From the NCBI RefSeq assembly GCF_902859645.1, contig NZ_CADIJR010000011.1:1-64000 (forward strand): a DNA stretch of 64,000 bases, written 5' to 3'. This document shows, in pieces, positions 34,371-43,087 of the stretch (its first letter is position 1; each line of letters starts with the position of its first letter). The position numbers were made by a program, and so were the translations under genes. Origin of the DNA: Achromobacter insuavis. GTDB taxonomy: Bacteria; Pseudomonadota; Gammaproteobacteria; Burkholderiales; Burkholderiaceae_B. The notes below the pieces were generated by a model. It was not told the origin of the DNA. It searched no databases and saw nothing but the letters and a program-made list of their open reading frames with translations.

Positions 34371-35252
34371 TCAGTGTTGCGCGTTGCCATACTCGACCAC
34401 GGCGATATTACAGAATGCACGAACCAGCGCCAGCCGCGGCGATCCGCGCGACCAGATCAGGCCGAAGCGGCGCGGCTCGCAGGGCTCGGGTAGCGGCAGG
34501 GCGAGCAGGCCGAGCCGTTCGATCGCGCCGTTGGTGGAACGCGGCAGGATCGCCACGCCCAGGTCGCGGCTGACCATCACCGCGATCGATTCGATGGCGT
34601 TCAGCTCGAACCGTTCGCGCGGTGTGATGCCGACGCGCCGCAGGTAATCGTCGATGTGTTGGCCGCCCCAGTCGCTGCGCTGGTAGCGGATGAACGGCTC
34701 CGCCGTCAGCAGGCTGTGCGGGTGGCGCCCGGCATGGCGCGGCGCCGCCGCCAGCACGTAAGGTTCTTCGCGCAGCAACTGCCAGCCCAGGCTCTTGGAC
34801 AGCGGGTAGGGCGCTTCCAGCGCGATGGCGGCGTCCAGTTCACCGCTTTCGATGGCGGGGTAGAAGCGCGCCGAATGGCCAGGCTGGATCTCGACGTTGA
34901 TCAAAGGATGGCGCCGCACCAGGTGTTCCAGGATGGCCGGCACCATCGAATTCAGCGCCGTGTTGCCGGCGCCCAGCCGCAGCTCGCCCATCATCTCGTC
35001 GGAGCGCGCCAGGTAGCGGATCTTCTCGATCCGCTCCAGCACCTCGCGCATCGGGCCGATCAGCTCGGTGGCCTTGGCAGTCAGGTGTACGGTGCGGCCG
35101 GCGCGCGCCACCAGCGCCACGCCCAGCTCCTGCTCCAGCTTGCGGATCTGCTGCGCTACCGCGCCGTGGGTCAGCCCCAGGCGGCGGGCGGCCTCGGCCA
35201 TGGAGCCATGGCGCGCCACGGCGGCCAGCGTGTGCAGGAAGTCGGTGTTCAT
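34371..35252 (-). CDS. LysR-type transcriptional regulator
   Basis: A 293-residue LysR protein with the winged helix at about 1-60 (FLHTLAAVARHGSMAEAARRLGLTHGAVAQQIRKLE) and a substrate domain with GELRLGAGNTALNSMVPAIL. It is divergent from the CitE-like lyase gene at 35338, with only 85 bases between. It probably autoregulates and controls that operon through the palindrome at 35256-35270. Codon use is that of the core genome, unlike the nuclease cassette on its other side. Confidence 0.92.
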   Translation of the reverse strand: MNTDFLHTLAAVARHGSMAEAARRLGLTHGAVAQQIRKLEQELGVALVARAGRTVHLTAKATELIGPMREVLERIEKIRYLARSDEMMGELRLGAGNTALNSMVPAILEHLVRRHPLINVEIQPGHSARFYPAIESGELDAAIALEAPYPLSKSLGWQLLREEPYVLAAAPRHAGRHPHSLLTAEPFIRYQRSDWGGQHIDDYLRRVGITPRERFELNAIESIAVMVSRDLGVAILPRSTNGAIERLGLLALPLPEPCEPRRFGLIWSRGSPRLALVRAFCNIAVVEYGNAQH

Positions 35253-35255
35253 GAT

Positions 35256-35270
35256 GATAGATATTCTATC
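35256..35270. promoter_or_regulatory. Putative LysR operator palindrome
   Basis: GATAGA-TAT-TCTATC is a perfect inverted repeat three bases upstream of the LysR start codon and 67 bases before the divergent lyase gene. The position suits an autoregulatory and activation site of the adjacent regulator. Binding is inference. Confidence 0.45.
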
Positions 35271-35337
35271 GTCTTATCGTAATTTGGCTGTCCCCGGCCG
35301 GGTGTCTCCAGCGCCACAATGCCCCCAGGAGACATCA

Positions 35338-36183
35338 ATGAGAAGCAAGCTTTTCGTCCCGGCCTCGCGTCCGGAACTGTTCGACAAGGCCCTGGTCAGC
35401 GCGGCCGATGCGCTGTCCTTCGACCTGGAGGACGCGGTCGCGCCGCCCCGCAAGCAGGAAGCCCGCGCCGCTTTGGCCGCCTGGCTGGGCGCGTCCGCGT
35501 TCGCCACGGCCAATGCGCAACATCCCAAGAAAATTATCGTCCGCGTCAACGCCGCGGACACCCCCGACTATCCCGCCGACCTGGCTGCGCTGCGCGGCCT
35601 GCCCATCGACGTGCTGAACCTGCCCAAGGTCGAAAGCGCCGCCGCGTTGCGCGCCGCGATCGACGAGGCCATGGAAGCGGGCTTCGCCGGTGAATTCCTG
35701 GTCACCGTCGAAACCCCGCGGGCGCTGGCCGACGCCGCGCAACTGGCCGCGGCCCATCCCCGCGTTGCCGGCTTGCAGTTGGGCCTGGCCGACCTGTTCG
35801 AGCCGCTCGGCATCGAGCGCTACCAGCCCGACACGCTGCGCATGGTGATGCTGTCGCTGCGCCTGGCCGCGGGGTGCGCCGGCAAGTACGCCATGGACGC
35901 GGCCTATGCCCGCGTGCGCGACGCCGACGGCTTTCGGGCCGAGGCGCAACTGGCGCGCTCGCTCGGGTTCCTGGGCAAGTCGTGCGTGCATCCCAGCCAG
36001 ATCGCCATCGCCAACGAGGTGTTCGGTTTCAACGCCGAAGAGGTCGCGCAGGCCGAGCGCATCGTGTCCGCCAGCCGCGAGCATGACGGCGTCGGCGCCT
36101 TCCTGCTCGACGGCAAGATGATCGACGCCCCGTTCGTGCGCCGCGCCCAGGACGTGCTGCTGGCCGCCGGCCGGGTAGCGTGA
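35338..36183 (+). CDS. HpcH/HpaI aldolase / CitE-like lyase
   Basis: A 281-residue TIM-barrel lyase of the citrate lyase beta (CitE) type. The start MRSKLFVPASRPELFDKAL and ALSFDLEDAVAPPRKQEAR are family hallmarks; the acidic residues of FDLEDAV and of VETPRAL bind the metal and substrate. The C-terminus holds GKSCVHPSQIAIANEVF. Members cleave or form beta-hydroxyacyl-CoA compounds such as malyl-CoA, citramalyl-CoA or beta-methylmalyl-CoA. AGGAG lies before ATG 35338. The stop overlaps a GTG of the following CoA-transferase frame, so the two genes are closely linked and may form an activate-and-cleave pair. Confidence 0.9.
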   Translation: MRSKLFVPASRPELFDKALVSAADALSFDLEDAVAPPRKQEARAALAAWLGASAFATANAQHPKKIIVRVNAADTPDYPADLAALRGLPIDVLNLPKVESAAALRAAIDEAMEAGFAGEFLVTVETPRALADAAQLAAAHPRVAGLQLGLADLFEPLGIERYQPDTLRMVMLSLRLAAGCAGKYAMDAAYARVRDADGFRAEAQLARSLGFLGKSCVHPSQIAIANEVFGFNAEEVAQAERIVSASREHDGVGAFLLDGKMIDAPFVRRAQDVLLAAGRVA

Positions 36184-36203
36184 GGCCGGTCCCGACACCG
36201 ACA

Positions 36204-37469
36204 ATGAGTGAATTCCCCATGCAACAAGCATCCCCCGCCGACCTGCCGCTGGCCGGCATCAAGGTCCTGGACCTGAGCGCCTATATCGCCGGCCCCTATG
36301 GTTGCGCCCTGCTGGGCGACATGGGCGCCGACGTCATCAAGGTCGAGCCGCCCGAAGGCGACAACCTGCGCAAATACCCGTCGACGCTGGCCAGCGAAAG
36401 CCGCGCCTTCCTGGGCATCAACCGCAACAAGCGCGGCCTGTGCCTGAACCTGAAGGAAGCCGCCGGCCACGAGATCCTGCTGCGCCTGGTGCGCGAGGCC
36501 GACGTGCTGGTCCACAACTTCCGGCCCGGCGTGCCCGAGCGCCTGCGCATCGACTTCGCCACGCTGTCGGCGGTCAACCCGCGCCTGGTCTATTGCGCCA
36601 TGACTGGTTATGGCGCGGTCGGCCCGATGGCGCGCCACGCCGGCTACGACCAGGTGCTGCAGTCCATGACCGGCATGTGCGCGGCCCAGGCCAAGGCCGA
36701 CGGTCCGCCCGAGGTGCTGTACGGCTCGGTGGTCGATTACTACGGCGCCGCGCTGATCTCGAACAGCGTGGCGGCGGCCCTCTACCGCCGCGAGAAGACC
36801 GGACGCGGCCAGGCGATCGAAGTCTCGTTGCTGGGCAGCGCGCTGGCGATGCAGTCGGCCCGCCTGGTGTGGGCCGACGGCGAATCGCGTCACATCGAGC
36901 GCGACATGCGCTCGGGCGGCATCACCGGCATCCATCCCACCCGCGACGGCCACCTGTACCTGTCGGCCAATACGCCGCATTTCTGGCGCGCGCTGTGCGG
37001 CCACCTCGACCTGCCTGAGTTGGCCGAACACCCCGACTACGACTCCGTCAAGAAGCGCGCGGCGCAGGCCGCCGTGCTGGTGCCGCGGGTGCGCCAGGCG
37101 CTGTCGCGCGCATCGGCGCGCGAATGGGCCGAGCGCTTTGGGCAGAGCGTGCCTTGCGCCGAAGTGCGCCCGGTCGAGGACATGTTCGACCATCCCCAGG
37201 TCGAGGCCATGGGACTCATGCGTCCGTACCACAACCCGCAGGCCGGCGATTACCTCGGCCTGGCGCAATGGGCCCATTTCGGCGACGCCGCGCAAACGCC
37301 CGTCGGCGAGCCCGGGGCAGGGCACGGCGACTCCGGAGCGGGACGCGGCGAGTCTGGGACGCGGCGCGGCGCGCCCGGCCTGGGCGAACACAGCGAAAAA
37401 ATTCTGTCCACCCTGGGATACACCGCGTCCGAAATCGACCGACTGCGGCAATCCTCGGTGGTGCAATAG
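36204..37469 (+). CDS. CaiB/BaiF family CoA transferase (third copy)
   Basis: A class III CoA transferase of 421 residues if ATG 36204 is used. GTG 36180 overlaps the previous stop and is an alternative, as is ATG 36219. The family start IKVLDLSAYIAGPYGCALLGDMGADVIKVEPPEGDNLR is followed by NRNKRGLCLNL and NPRLVYCAMTGYGAVGP. Near the C-terminus an unusual Gly/Arg/Ser-rich segment (GAGHGDSGAGRGESG, nucleotides about 37314-37373) is inserted before the usual GLGEHSEKIL ending. Together with the CitE-like lyase it could activate and cleave a C5 dicarboxylic acid such as itaconate or citramalate; this is inference. Confidence 0.92.
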   Translation: MSEFPMQQASPADLPLAGIKVLDLSAYIAGPYGCALLGDMGADVIKVEPPEGDNLRKYPSTLASESRAFLGINRNKRGLCLNLKEAAGHEILLRLVREADVLVHNFRPGVPERLRIDFATLSAVNPRLVYCAMTGYGAVGPMARHAGYDQVLQSMTGMCAAQAKADGPPEVLYGSVVDYYGAALISNSVAAALYRREKTGRGQAIEVSLLGSALAMQSARLVWADGESRHIERDMRSGGITGIHPTRDGHLYLSANTPHFWRALCGHLDLPELAEHPDYDSVKKRAAQAAVLVPRVRQALSRASAREWAERFGQSVPCAEVRPVEDMFDHPQVEAMGLMRPYHNPQAGDYLGLAQWAHFGDAAQTPVGEPGAGHGDSGAGRGESGTRRGAPGLGEHSEKILSTLGYTASEIDRLRQSSVVQ

Positions 37470-37519
37470 CCAGCAAAACGATCACAAGACTCGTCCGAGA
37501 CAGAACGAGGAGACAAAAA

Positions 37520-38518
37520 ATGCGTCCACGCTACCAGCAGCGTCCCGAAGGCTCCAACTGGGGTGATTTCGGCGACGACGACCAGCTCGGCACCCTGAAC
37601 CACCTGGACCGCCAGGCGCGCCTGGCCGCCGTCGCGGAAATCCGGGAAGGGCTGTCTTTTTCCCTGAGCCTGCCATTGACGGTGCCGCGCGCGCCCGTGC
37701 TCAACCCGCGGCGCAAGGGCCCGGTAATCCAGCCCGCCGAGAAGAACGGCGTGCCGGTCTACCGCTATCCCCTGGCACGCGACGTGCCGGGCGCCACCGA
37801 CGTCGTCAGCGACGACCGCGTCACGCTGTCGCCGCAGTACTCCACGCAATGGGACGCCCTGGGCCACGTCGGCGCGATGTACGACGCCCACGGCACCGGC
37901 CAGCCGCAGCCCACCGGCTACAACGGGTTTACCGTCAGCGAACCGCGCGCCGACGGCTTCACCGGCACGCAGGACCTGTCCATCGCGCCCATGGCGCGGC
38001 ACGGCATCCAGGGCCGCGGCGTCATGGTCGACCTGCGCGCCCGCTTCGGCGACGCGCATCGCAAGGTCTCGTACCAGGACCTGATGGACGTGATGCAGGC
38101 CGACGGCGTGCAGGCGCGTCCCGGCGACATCCTGTGCCTGCACACCGGCCTGGCCGACCTGGCGCTCACCCTGGGCGACGACGAACAGGAACGGCTCAAG
38201 ACCAGCTGCTGCGTGCTGGACGGCGCCGACGCGCAATTGCTCGCCTGGATCAAGGACAGCCGCATCGCCGCCATCGCCGCCGACAATCACGCGGTGGAAC
38301 TGCGCAACCATCACCTGGAATCGGGCAGCGGGCCGCTCTTGCCGCTGCACGAACAATGCCTGTTCAAGCTGGGCCTGCCGCTCGGCGAACTCTGGCACCT
38401 GACCCCGCTGGCGCACTGGCTGCGCCAGCATGGCCGCCACGCCTTCTTCCTGACCGCCGCACCGATGTACGTGCCCGGCCTGGTGGGCGCGCCGGTCAAC
38501 CCCATCGCGACCGTCTGA
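37520..38518 (+). CDS. Cyclase family protein (kynurenine formamidase-like fold)
   Basis: A 332-residue protein of the cyclase family, which includes metal-dependent amidases and lactone hydrolases. The metal-site region is STQWDALGHVGAMYD (about 108-122), where the usual HxGTHxDxPxH motif is replaced by QWDALGH, as in the longer subgroup of the family. A second conserved stretch is RGVMVDL, and AADNHAVELRN follows. A GAGGAGAC ribosome-binding site precedes ATG 37520. In this operon it may hydrolyse a lactone or cyclic intermediate. Confidence 0.85.
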   Translation: MRPRYQQRPEGSNWGDFGDDDQLGTLNHLDRQARLAAVAEIREGLSFSLSLPLTVPRAPVLNPRRKGPVIQPAEKNGVPVYRYPLARDVPGATDVVSDDRVTLSPQYSTQWDALGHVGAMYDAHGTGQPQPTGYNGFTVSEPRADGFTGTQDLSIAPMARHGIQGRGVMVDLRARFGDAHRKVSYQDLMDVMQADGVQARPGDILCLHTGLADLALTLGDDEQERLKTSCCVLDGADAQLLAWIKDSRIAAIAADNHAVELRNHHLESGSGPLLPLHEQCLFKLGLPLGELWHLTPLAHWLRQHGRHAFFLTAAPMYVPGLVGAPVNPIATV

Positions 38519-38587
38519 CCTCGGGCGGATCGCGCCACGATCCTTGATCGATTCAACATCCCCGCAGGGGAGACGTGAGGAGCACAC

Positions 38588-39574
38588 ATGAAGAAAACCC
38601 GTCACGCGGCCCTGGCCGCATTGCGTCCCGTGGCCGCCGCGTTGGGCCTGGCCTGCACCCTGGGCGCGGCCCAGGCCGCCGGCTACCCCGACCAGCCCAT
38701 CACCGTGGTGGTGCCGTACTCGGCCGGCGGCGGCGCCGACAACGCCGCCCGCATCATCGCGCAAGGCATGGGTGAAGTCGCCGGCCAAAGCGTCGTCATC
38801 GAGAACAAGGGCGGCGCCAGCGGCTCCATCGGCGCCGCCTACGTGGCCCGCGCCAAACCCGACGGCTACACCGTGCTGTACGACGCCTCCGCGTTCTCCA
38901 TCAACCCCGTGCTGCGCAAGCTGCCCTACGACGCCAAGAAGGACTTCATTCCCGTCTCGCAGGCCGTCAGCGTGCCCAACATCCTGGTCGCCGCCACCGG
39001 CTCGGCCTTCAACAGCCTGCCGGACTTCATCAAGGCCGCGCGCGCCAATCCCGGCCGCTACACGTATGCCTCGTATGGCCCGGGCAGCCTGGCGCAGATG
39101 GCCGCCGAACTGCTCAAGAAGGATGCCCAGATCGACGTCGTGCACGTCCCGTACAAGGGCGGCGCGCCGGCCATCGTCGACGTCATGGGCGGGCAGGTCG
39201 ACGTCTACTTCGCCAACGCCGCGTCCAGCCTGAACTACGTCAGCACCGGCAAGCTCAAGGCGCTGGCCGTCTCGTCGGCCGCGCGCATGCCCGACCTGCC
39301 CAACGTGCCCACGGTCAGCGAAGGCGGCGTCAAGGCCTTCGATGTCGTCGAATGGAACGGCTTCTTCCTGCCCGCGGGCGCCGACCCGCAAGTCGTCGCC
39401 AAGTTGCAGGACCTGGTGCAGAAGGCGCTGGCCCGCCCCGAAACCCGCGACAAGCTCGCCAAGCTCGGCCTGACCCCGGTCGGCAGCAGCGCGGCGGACT
39501 TCGCCAAGTTCGTCGACGCCGAGCAGGTCCGCTGGGCCGAGGTCGTGAAAACCAATAACATCACCGTGAACTGA
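38588..39574 (+). CDS. Bug-family substrate-binding protein (fourth copy)
   Basis: A 328-residue periplasmic receptor. The signal peptide ends near residue 30 (GAAQAA) and is followed by GYPDQPITVVVPYSAGGGADNAARI, VVIENKGGASGSIG and VHVPYKGGAPAIVDVMGG. GTGAGGAG precedes ATG 38588. It would deliver the substrate of the surrounding operon, but no transporter membrane genes are present. A strong hairpin follows its stop. Confidence 0.93.
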   Translation: MKKTRHAALAALRPVAAALGLACTLGAAQAAGYPDQPITVVVPYSAGGGADNAARIIAQGMGEVAGQSVVIENKGGASGSIGAAYVARAKPDGYTVLYDASAFSINPVLRKLPYDAKKDFIPVSQAVSVPNILVAATGSAFNSLPDFIKAARANPGRYTYASYGPGSLAQMAAELLKKDAQIDVVHVPYKGGAPAIVDVMGGQVDVYFANAASSLNYVSTGKLKALAVSSAARMPDLPNVPTVSEGGVKAFDVVEWNGFFLPAGADPQVVAKLQDLVQKALARPETRDKLAKLGLTPVGSSAADFAKFVDAEQVRWAEVVKTNNITVN

Positions 39575-39580
39575 TCGGAA

Positions 39581-39607
39581 GGGGCGGGCAGCGCCGTTGC
39601 CCGCCCC
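39581..39607 (+). promoter_or_regulatory. GC stem-loop behind Bug receptor gene
   Basis: GGGGCGGGCA-N7-TGCCCGCCCC is a perfect ten-pair inverted repeat six bases after the receptor stop and 31 bases before the PcaC-like gene. There is no T-run. Such hairpins behind binding-protein genes commonly stabilise the upstream mRNA and lower downstream expression. Confidence 0.6.
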
Positions 39608-39637
39608 GCCGATGCAAGCCCCCAAGGAGATGCCGCA

Positions 39638-40096
39638 ATGAGCCGGGAAGACGATTTCGAGCGCGGCCTGGCCAACCGCCGCGCCGTGCTGGGAGAAGAA
39701 TGGGTGCAGCGCTCGCTGGACCGCGCCACCACCTTCACCGCCGACTACCAGAACCTGATCACCCGCTACGCCTGGCACGACATCTGGAGCCGTCCTGGCC
39801 TGCCGCACAAGGCGCGGCGCATGATGGTGCTGGCGGTGACCCTGTCGCTGGGCCGCTGGGAGGAATTCGAGCTGCACGTGCGCGCCGCCCTGACGGCGAA
39901 GGACGAATCGCGGCTGAGTCCGGATGAACTGAAGGAAGTGCTGCTGCAGAACGCGATCTACGCGGGCGTGCCGGCGGCGAATACCGCGTTCAACCTGGCG
40001 CAGGGAATTCTGCGCGAGGTGGCGGAGGAGATCGGGTATGTGCTGGCGCCGGCGCAGGCGCGGCAGGCGGATCTGTTTGGAGACGGCGGCAAGTGA
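39638..40096 (+). CDS. pcaC: 4-carboxymuconolactone decarboxylase-like protein
   Basis: A 152-residue cytoplasmic protein of PcaC length and pattern: TADYQNLITRYAWHDIWSRPGL (about 34-55), then RWEEFELHVRAAL and LQNAIYAGVPAANTAFNLAQ. PcaC decarboxylates gamma-carboxymuconolactone in the protocatechuate branch of the beta-ketoadipate pathway. No other pca genes are in the window, and the operon context (CoA transferase, lyase, cyclase) suggests a related but different substrate. The symbol is assigned by similarity only. Confidence 0.82.
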   Translation: MSREDDFERGLANRRAVLGEEWVQRSLDRATTFTADYQNLITRYAWHDIWSRPGLPHKARRMMVLAVTLSLGRWEEFELHVRAALTAKDESRLSPDELKEVLLQNAIYAGVPAANTAFNLAQGILREVAEEIGYVLAPAQARQADLFGDGGK

Positions 40097-40346
40097 GCCT
40101 GGCATGGCGGGCGCATCGGTGACGCCTGCAATGACCGGAGAAAAGGGGCCTGCGTCCCGCGCGGACGGCCCCCACGACGCACAATGTCCCATTAATCGCG
40201 CCGTTCTGTCTCAGCGCGCGGTATTTGCGTTTCTTATCTCGATCATCCGTGTAAATTCGCCCACGCTTTCACGCTCCAGACGGTCGCCACGGCGCGACCG
40301 GCCGCGATGAAGCGTTCCGCAATTCGACTGATGCTCAAGATCATCC

Positions 40347-41180
40347 ATGCTCGCAAAACTACGTCGCAAGGCAGGCTGCGCTCTCTTTCTCTCCCTCGGC
40401 ATCGGCGCCGCGCTCGCAAGCGGGGCGGGGAACGAGCCGGATCCCGCGATCACGGACCCGCATTTTCAGCTGGCGCCGGGCTATCTGCCAAAAGAGCGGC
40501 TGCCCGACAGCCTGGAACTGCTCGGGCCGCCGCCCGCCGCGGCCAGCGCGGCGCTGGCGCGCGATGAAGAGGCCAGGGCGGCGACCGTGCCCCTGCGCAA
40601 TTCCGCGCGCGCCACGCTGGCCCGCCTGGATGCGGATCTGCAGTTTCCGCAACCGGCCCGCAGTTTCTCGTGCGCCATGGGCTTTGCCATCACCGAAGTG
40701 CAGACCCCGCACCTGTACCGGCTGATGCAGAAAGTGCTTACCGATGCCGGACTGTCCACTTACGGCGTCAAGAACACCTACAACCGCGCGCGGCCGTTCG
40801 TGGTCCACGATGAAGGCACGTGCTTTCCGGAACAGGAACCGCTGTTGCGCAAGGATGGTTCATACCCGTCGGGGCACACGGCGGCGGGCTGGGCCTGGGC
40901 GCTGGTGCTGGCCGAAGTCAATCCCGAGCGCGCCAATCGCCTGCTGCGACGCGGCCTGGAGTTCGGGCAAAGCCGGGTCATCTGCAACGCGCATTGGCAA
41001 AGCGACGTGGACGCCGGCCGCACGATGGGCGCGGCCACGGTGGCGCTGCTGCGTGACAACGCCGAGTTCGTGGCGGACCTGAATGGCGCGCGCCAGGAGG
41101 TGCGGGCGATGCAGGTCGCCGGGTCGGCGCCGGGCCTGGATTGTGCGGCGGAGGAAGCGGCGCTGTCGCAACCGCGATGA
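40347..41180 (+). CDS. Class A acid phosphatase (PAP2 family)
   Basis: A 277-residue periplasmic non-specific acid phosphatase. The signal peptide runs to about residue 27 (LASGAG). All three PAP2 motifs are present: KX6RP (Lys142, Arg149-Pro150 in KNTYNRARP), PSGHT (174-178), and SRX5HX3D (Ser209, Arg210, His216, Asp220). The second motif and its surroundings SYPSGHTAAGWAWAL are typical of the PhoN/class A group. It would release phosphate from organic phosphates. It is followed by an outer-membrane protein gene 38 bases later. Confidence 0.93.
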   Translation: MLAKLRRKAGCALFLSLGIGAALASGAGNEPDPAITDPHFQLAPGYLPKERLPDSLELLGPPPAAASAALARDEEARAATVPLRNSARATLARLDADLQFPQPARSFSCAMGFAITEVQTPHLYRLMQKVLTDAGLSTYGVKNTYNRARPFVVHDEGTCFPEQEPLLRKDGSYPSGHTAAGWAWALVLAEVNPERANRLLRRGLEFGQSRVICNAHWQSDVDAGRTMGAATVALLRDNAEFVADLNGARQEVRAMQVAGSAPGLDCAAEEAALSQPR

Positions 41181-41218
41181 CGCGTTCTCCCCTTATCACG
41201 CTGCCGCATCGAGACACC

Positions 41219-42010
41219 ATGAAATCCTTTTTCGCCGCCCTGATTGCCCCGAGTCTGGCGCTGGGCCTATGCCAGGCCGCGTTCGCCGATGGCGCCCTGC
41301 CGATCAGCCCATTGATGGACAAGTCATCGCGCTCGTCCGCGCAGTGGCAATTCAACGCCAGCCCCTACGCCTGGGCGTCAGGCATCCGCGGGACGGTGGG
41401 CCAGTTCGGCCAGCCAGCGACCCGCCTGGACTCCAGCTTCAGCGACGTGATGAGCGAGCTGGACCTGGCTTTCATGGGGGCGATGGAGGCGCGCTATCAG
41501 CGCTTCTCGTTGGTCGCGGATGTCATGTACGCGCAGCTCTCCGCCGGCGGCAGCATCGGGCGCGGCGTGCTCGGCAGGCGCGTCGATGTCACGTCCAAGT
41601 CCTTCTCCGGCTTCTTCGGGGCGGGGTACGAAGTGCTCGGGGGCGATCAGGGGCACCTTGACGTCATCGGCGGCGGACGGCTCTGGTACGCGAGCACCAG
41701 GCTCTCCGTGAAAGGCGGCCTGCTGGATGGCCGTGGCGAACGCGACAGCGCCACCTGGATCGACGCGGTCGCCGGCCTGCGGGGGCAGTATGCCCTGAGC
41801 GACCACTGGTACCTGACCGGCTGGGGCGTGGTGGGCGCGGGGCAGGCCAAGCTCGACTGGGACGCGACGGCCGCGGTGGCCTATCAGTTCAAGTCAGACC
41901 TGGCGGCGGTGCTGGGATACCGCGCGCTGGGCGTCAACTTCAATCGGAATGGCTTTGTCTACAACGTCATCCAGCAGGGGCCTATCCTGGGGCTGTCCTA
42001 CCGGTTTTGA
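41219..42010 (+). CDS. Outer-membrane beta-barrel protein
   Basis: A 263-residue protein with a signal peptide (to about residue 23, QAAFA). Alternating strands with glycine and aromatic girdles fill the rest (WQFNASPYAWASGIRGTVG; YEVLGGDQGHLDVIGGGRLWY; YHWYLTGW-like segments), ending in the outer-membrane C-terminal aromatic YRF. It resembles hypothetical barrel proteins annotated as outer-membrane proteins in proteobacteria. ATG 41219 is chosen because the signal peptide starts there; the frame opens earlier. No substrate can be given. Confidence 0.8.
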   Translation: MKSFFAALIAPSLALGLCQAAFADGALPISPLMDKSSRSSAQWQFNASPYAWASGIRGTVGQFGQPATRLDSSFSDVMSELDLAFMGAMEARYQRFSLVADVMYAQLSAGGSIGRGVLGRRVDVTSKSFSGFFGAGYEVLGGDQGHLDVIGGGRLWYASTRLSVKGGLLDGRGERDSATWIDAVAGLRGQYALSDHWYLTGWGVVGAGQAKLDWDATAAVAYQFKSDLAAVLGYRALGVNFNRNGFVYNVIQQGPILGLSYRF

Positions 42011-42032
42011 GTCCGCGCGGCGTTTGAGCGGC

Positions 42033-43052
42033 TCACGGCCGGCTGTGCGCGGAAAAATGGCTGGACAGCGCGTTGTCGCCGTCGGTGGCGGGCGGACAAC
42101 CCCGCCGGCCGCTGTCGCTGGCCTCGTCTGGCGCCAGACCAAAGCGCGCAATGAATGACTTGCGAAATCGCGCCATGTCCCGAAAACCGAAATGCGCCGC
42201 GATCTGGCTCGCCGGTTGCGCGGCGTGGCGCGGATCGACCAGGCGGGCATAGGCCGCATCCAGCCGCTTGCGCTTGATGACGTGGGCAACGCCGCCCAGG
42301 TCGGCAAAGACGCGGTAGAGATGCGCGCGCGACACCCGGAACCGTTGCATCAGCCGCTCCGGGCCGAGATCGGGCTGCGTCAATTGATGGTCGATATAGT
42401 CCAGCACGCGCATGCGCAATGCCTGGCCCAGCACCGAGGTCGGCGAATGCTCGACAGGCGCCGCGGTGACCAGGCCCGCGGAAAGCAGCGTGCCCAGCGC
42501 CTCCAGCGCCGCGGCGTCTTCGCTCGCGGAGAGCTGGCCCGAGACCGCGTGGAAGCCGCAAAGGTAATCCTTGAGCAGGCGCGTCATGGGATTGCCCGCC
42601 TGCAGCACCAGTCCGTGAAGGTCGCGCGCGCCCAGCGCCTGGTTGATACCGGCCCGGGGAACCGTCATCGCCAGGCGTTGCCCGGCGTCCACCTGGCAGT
42701 GGTAGGCGCGCGCCAGGTCGATGAAGCAGATGCCTCCCGGGCCCGCCACCACATCGCGGCCGTCGAAATCCCCATGTATGGAGCCCGCGACCACGACATG
42801 CACCAGATAATGGTCCAGCCCGCTGCGGGCGATCGTCGGCCGGTCGCGCTTGTAGCGCTGCGCATTGAAGGTCGTGGCGCCCAGCGTCAACCCACCCAGG
42901 TGGCGGATGCGCATGGTGCCCTCGAGCGTGGCCCCCTTGTCGCTGGAGACCACGGTCGTGTCGCAGAACGGGCGCGTCACCTCGCGCCAGTAATCATTAC
43001 GAAGCGAGGGGGCAATGCCATCGGTGGAAATGAACGCTTCCAGGCAGGTCAT
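42033..43052 (-). CDS. AraC-family regulator
   Basis: A 339-residue regulator with an N-terminal AraC-binding-2-type sensor (about 20-190) and a C-terminal double helix-turn-helix (about 215-315: VLDYIDHQLTQPDLGPERLMQRFRVSRAHLYRVF; then ASQIAAHFGFRDMARFRKSF). The arrangement is like the FeaR/NahR-type group responding to aromatic amines or acids. It lies just upstream of, and in the same direction as, nothing it clearly controls: the DUF1254-type gene ends 35 bases before its start region. The barrel gene to its left is convergent. Confidence 0.88.
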   Translation of the reverse strand: MTCLEAFISTDGIAPSLRNDYWREVTRPFCDTTVVSSDKGATLEGTMRIRHLGGLTLGATTFNAQRYKRDRPTIARSGLDHYLVHVVVAGSIHGDFDGRDVVAGPGGICFIDLARAYHCQVDAGQRLAMTVPRAGINQALGARDLHGLVLQAGNPMTRLLKDYLCGFHAVSGQLSASEDAAALEALGTLLSAGLVTAAPVEHSPTSVLGQALRMRVLDYIDHQLTQPDLGPERLMQRFRVSRAHLYRVFADLGGVAHVIKRKRLDAAYARLVDPRHAAQPASQIAAHFGFRDMARFRKSFIARFGLAPDEASDSGRRGCPPATDGDNALSSHFSAHSRP

Positions 43053-43087
43053 GGTGACGTTTTACTCCAAATCGGGCGCGTCGAAGC

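Noticed and set aside
37250-40192. A 980-codon open frame on the minus strand
   Set aside because: It lies opposite the CoA transferase, cyclase, Bug receptor and PcaC-like genes. Its product is His/Arg/Gly/Gln-rich without domains, as expected for the antisense of high-GC genes.
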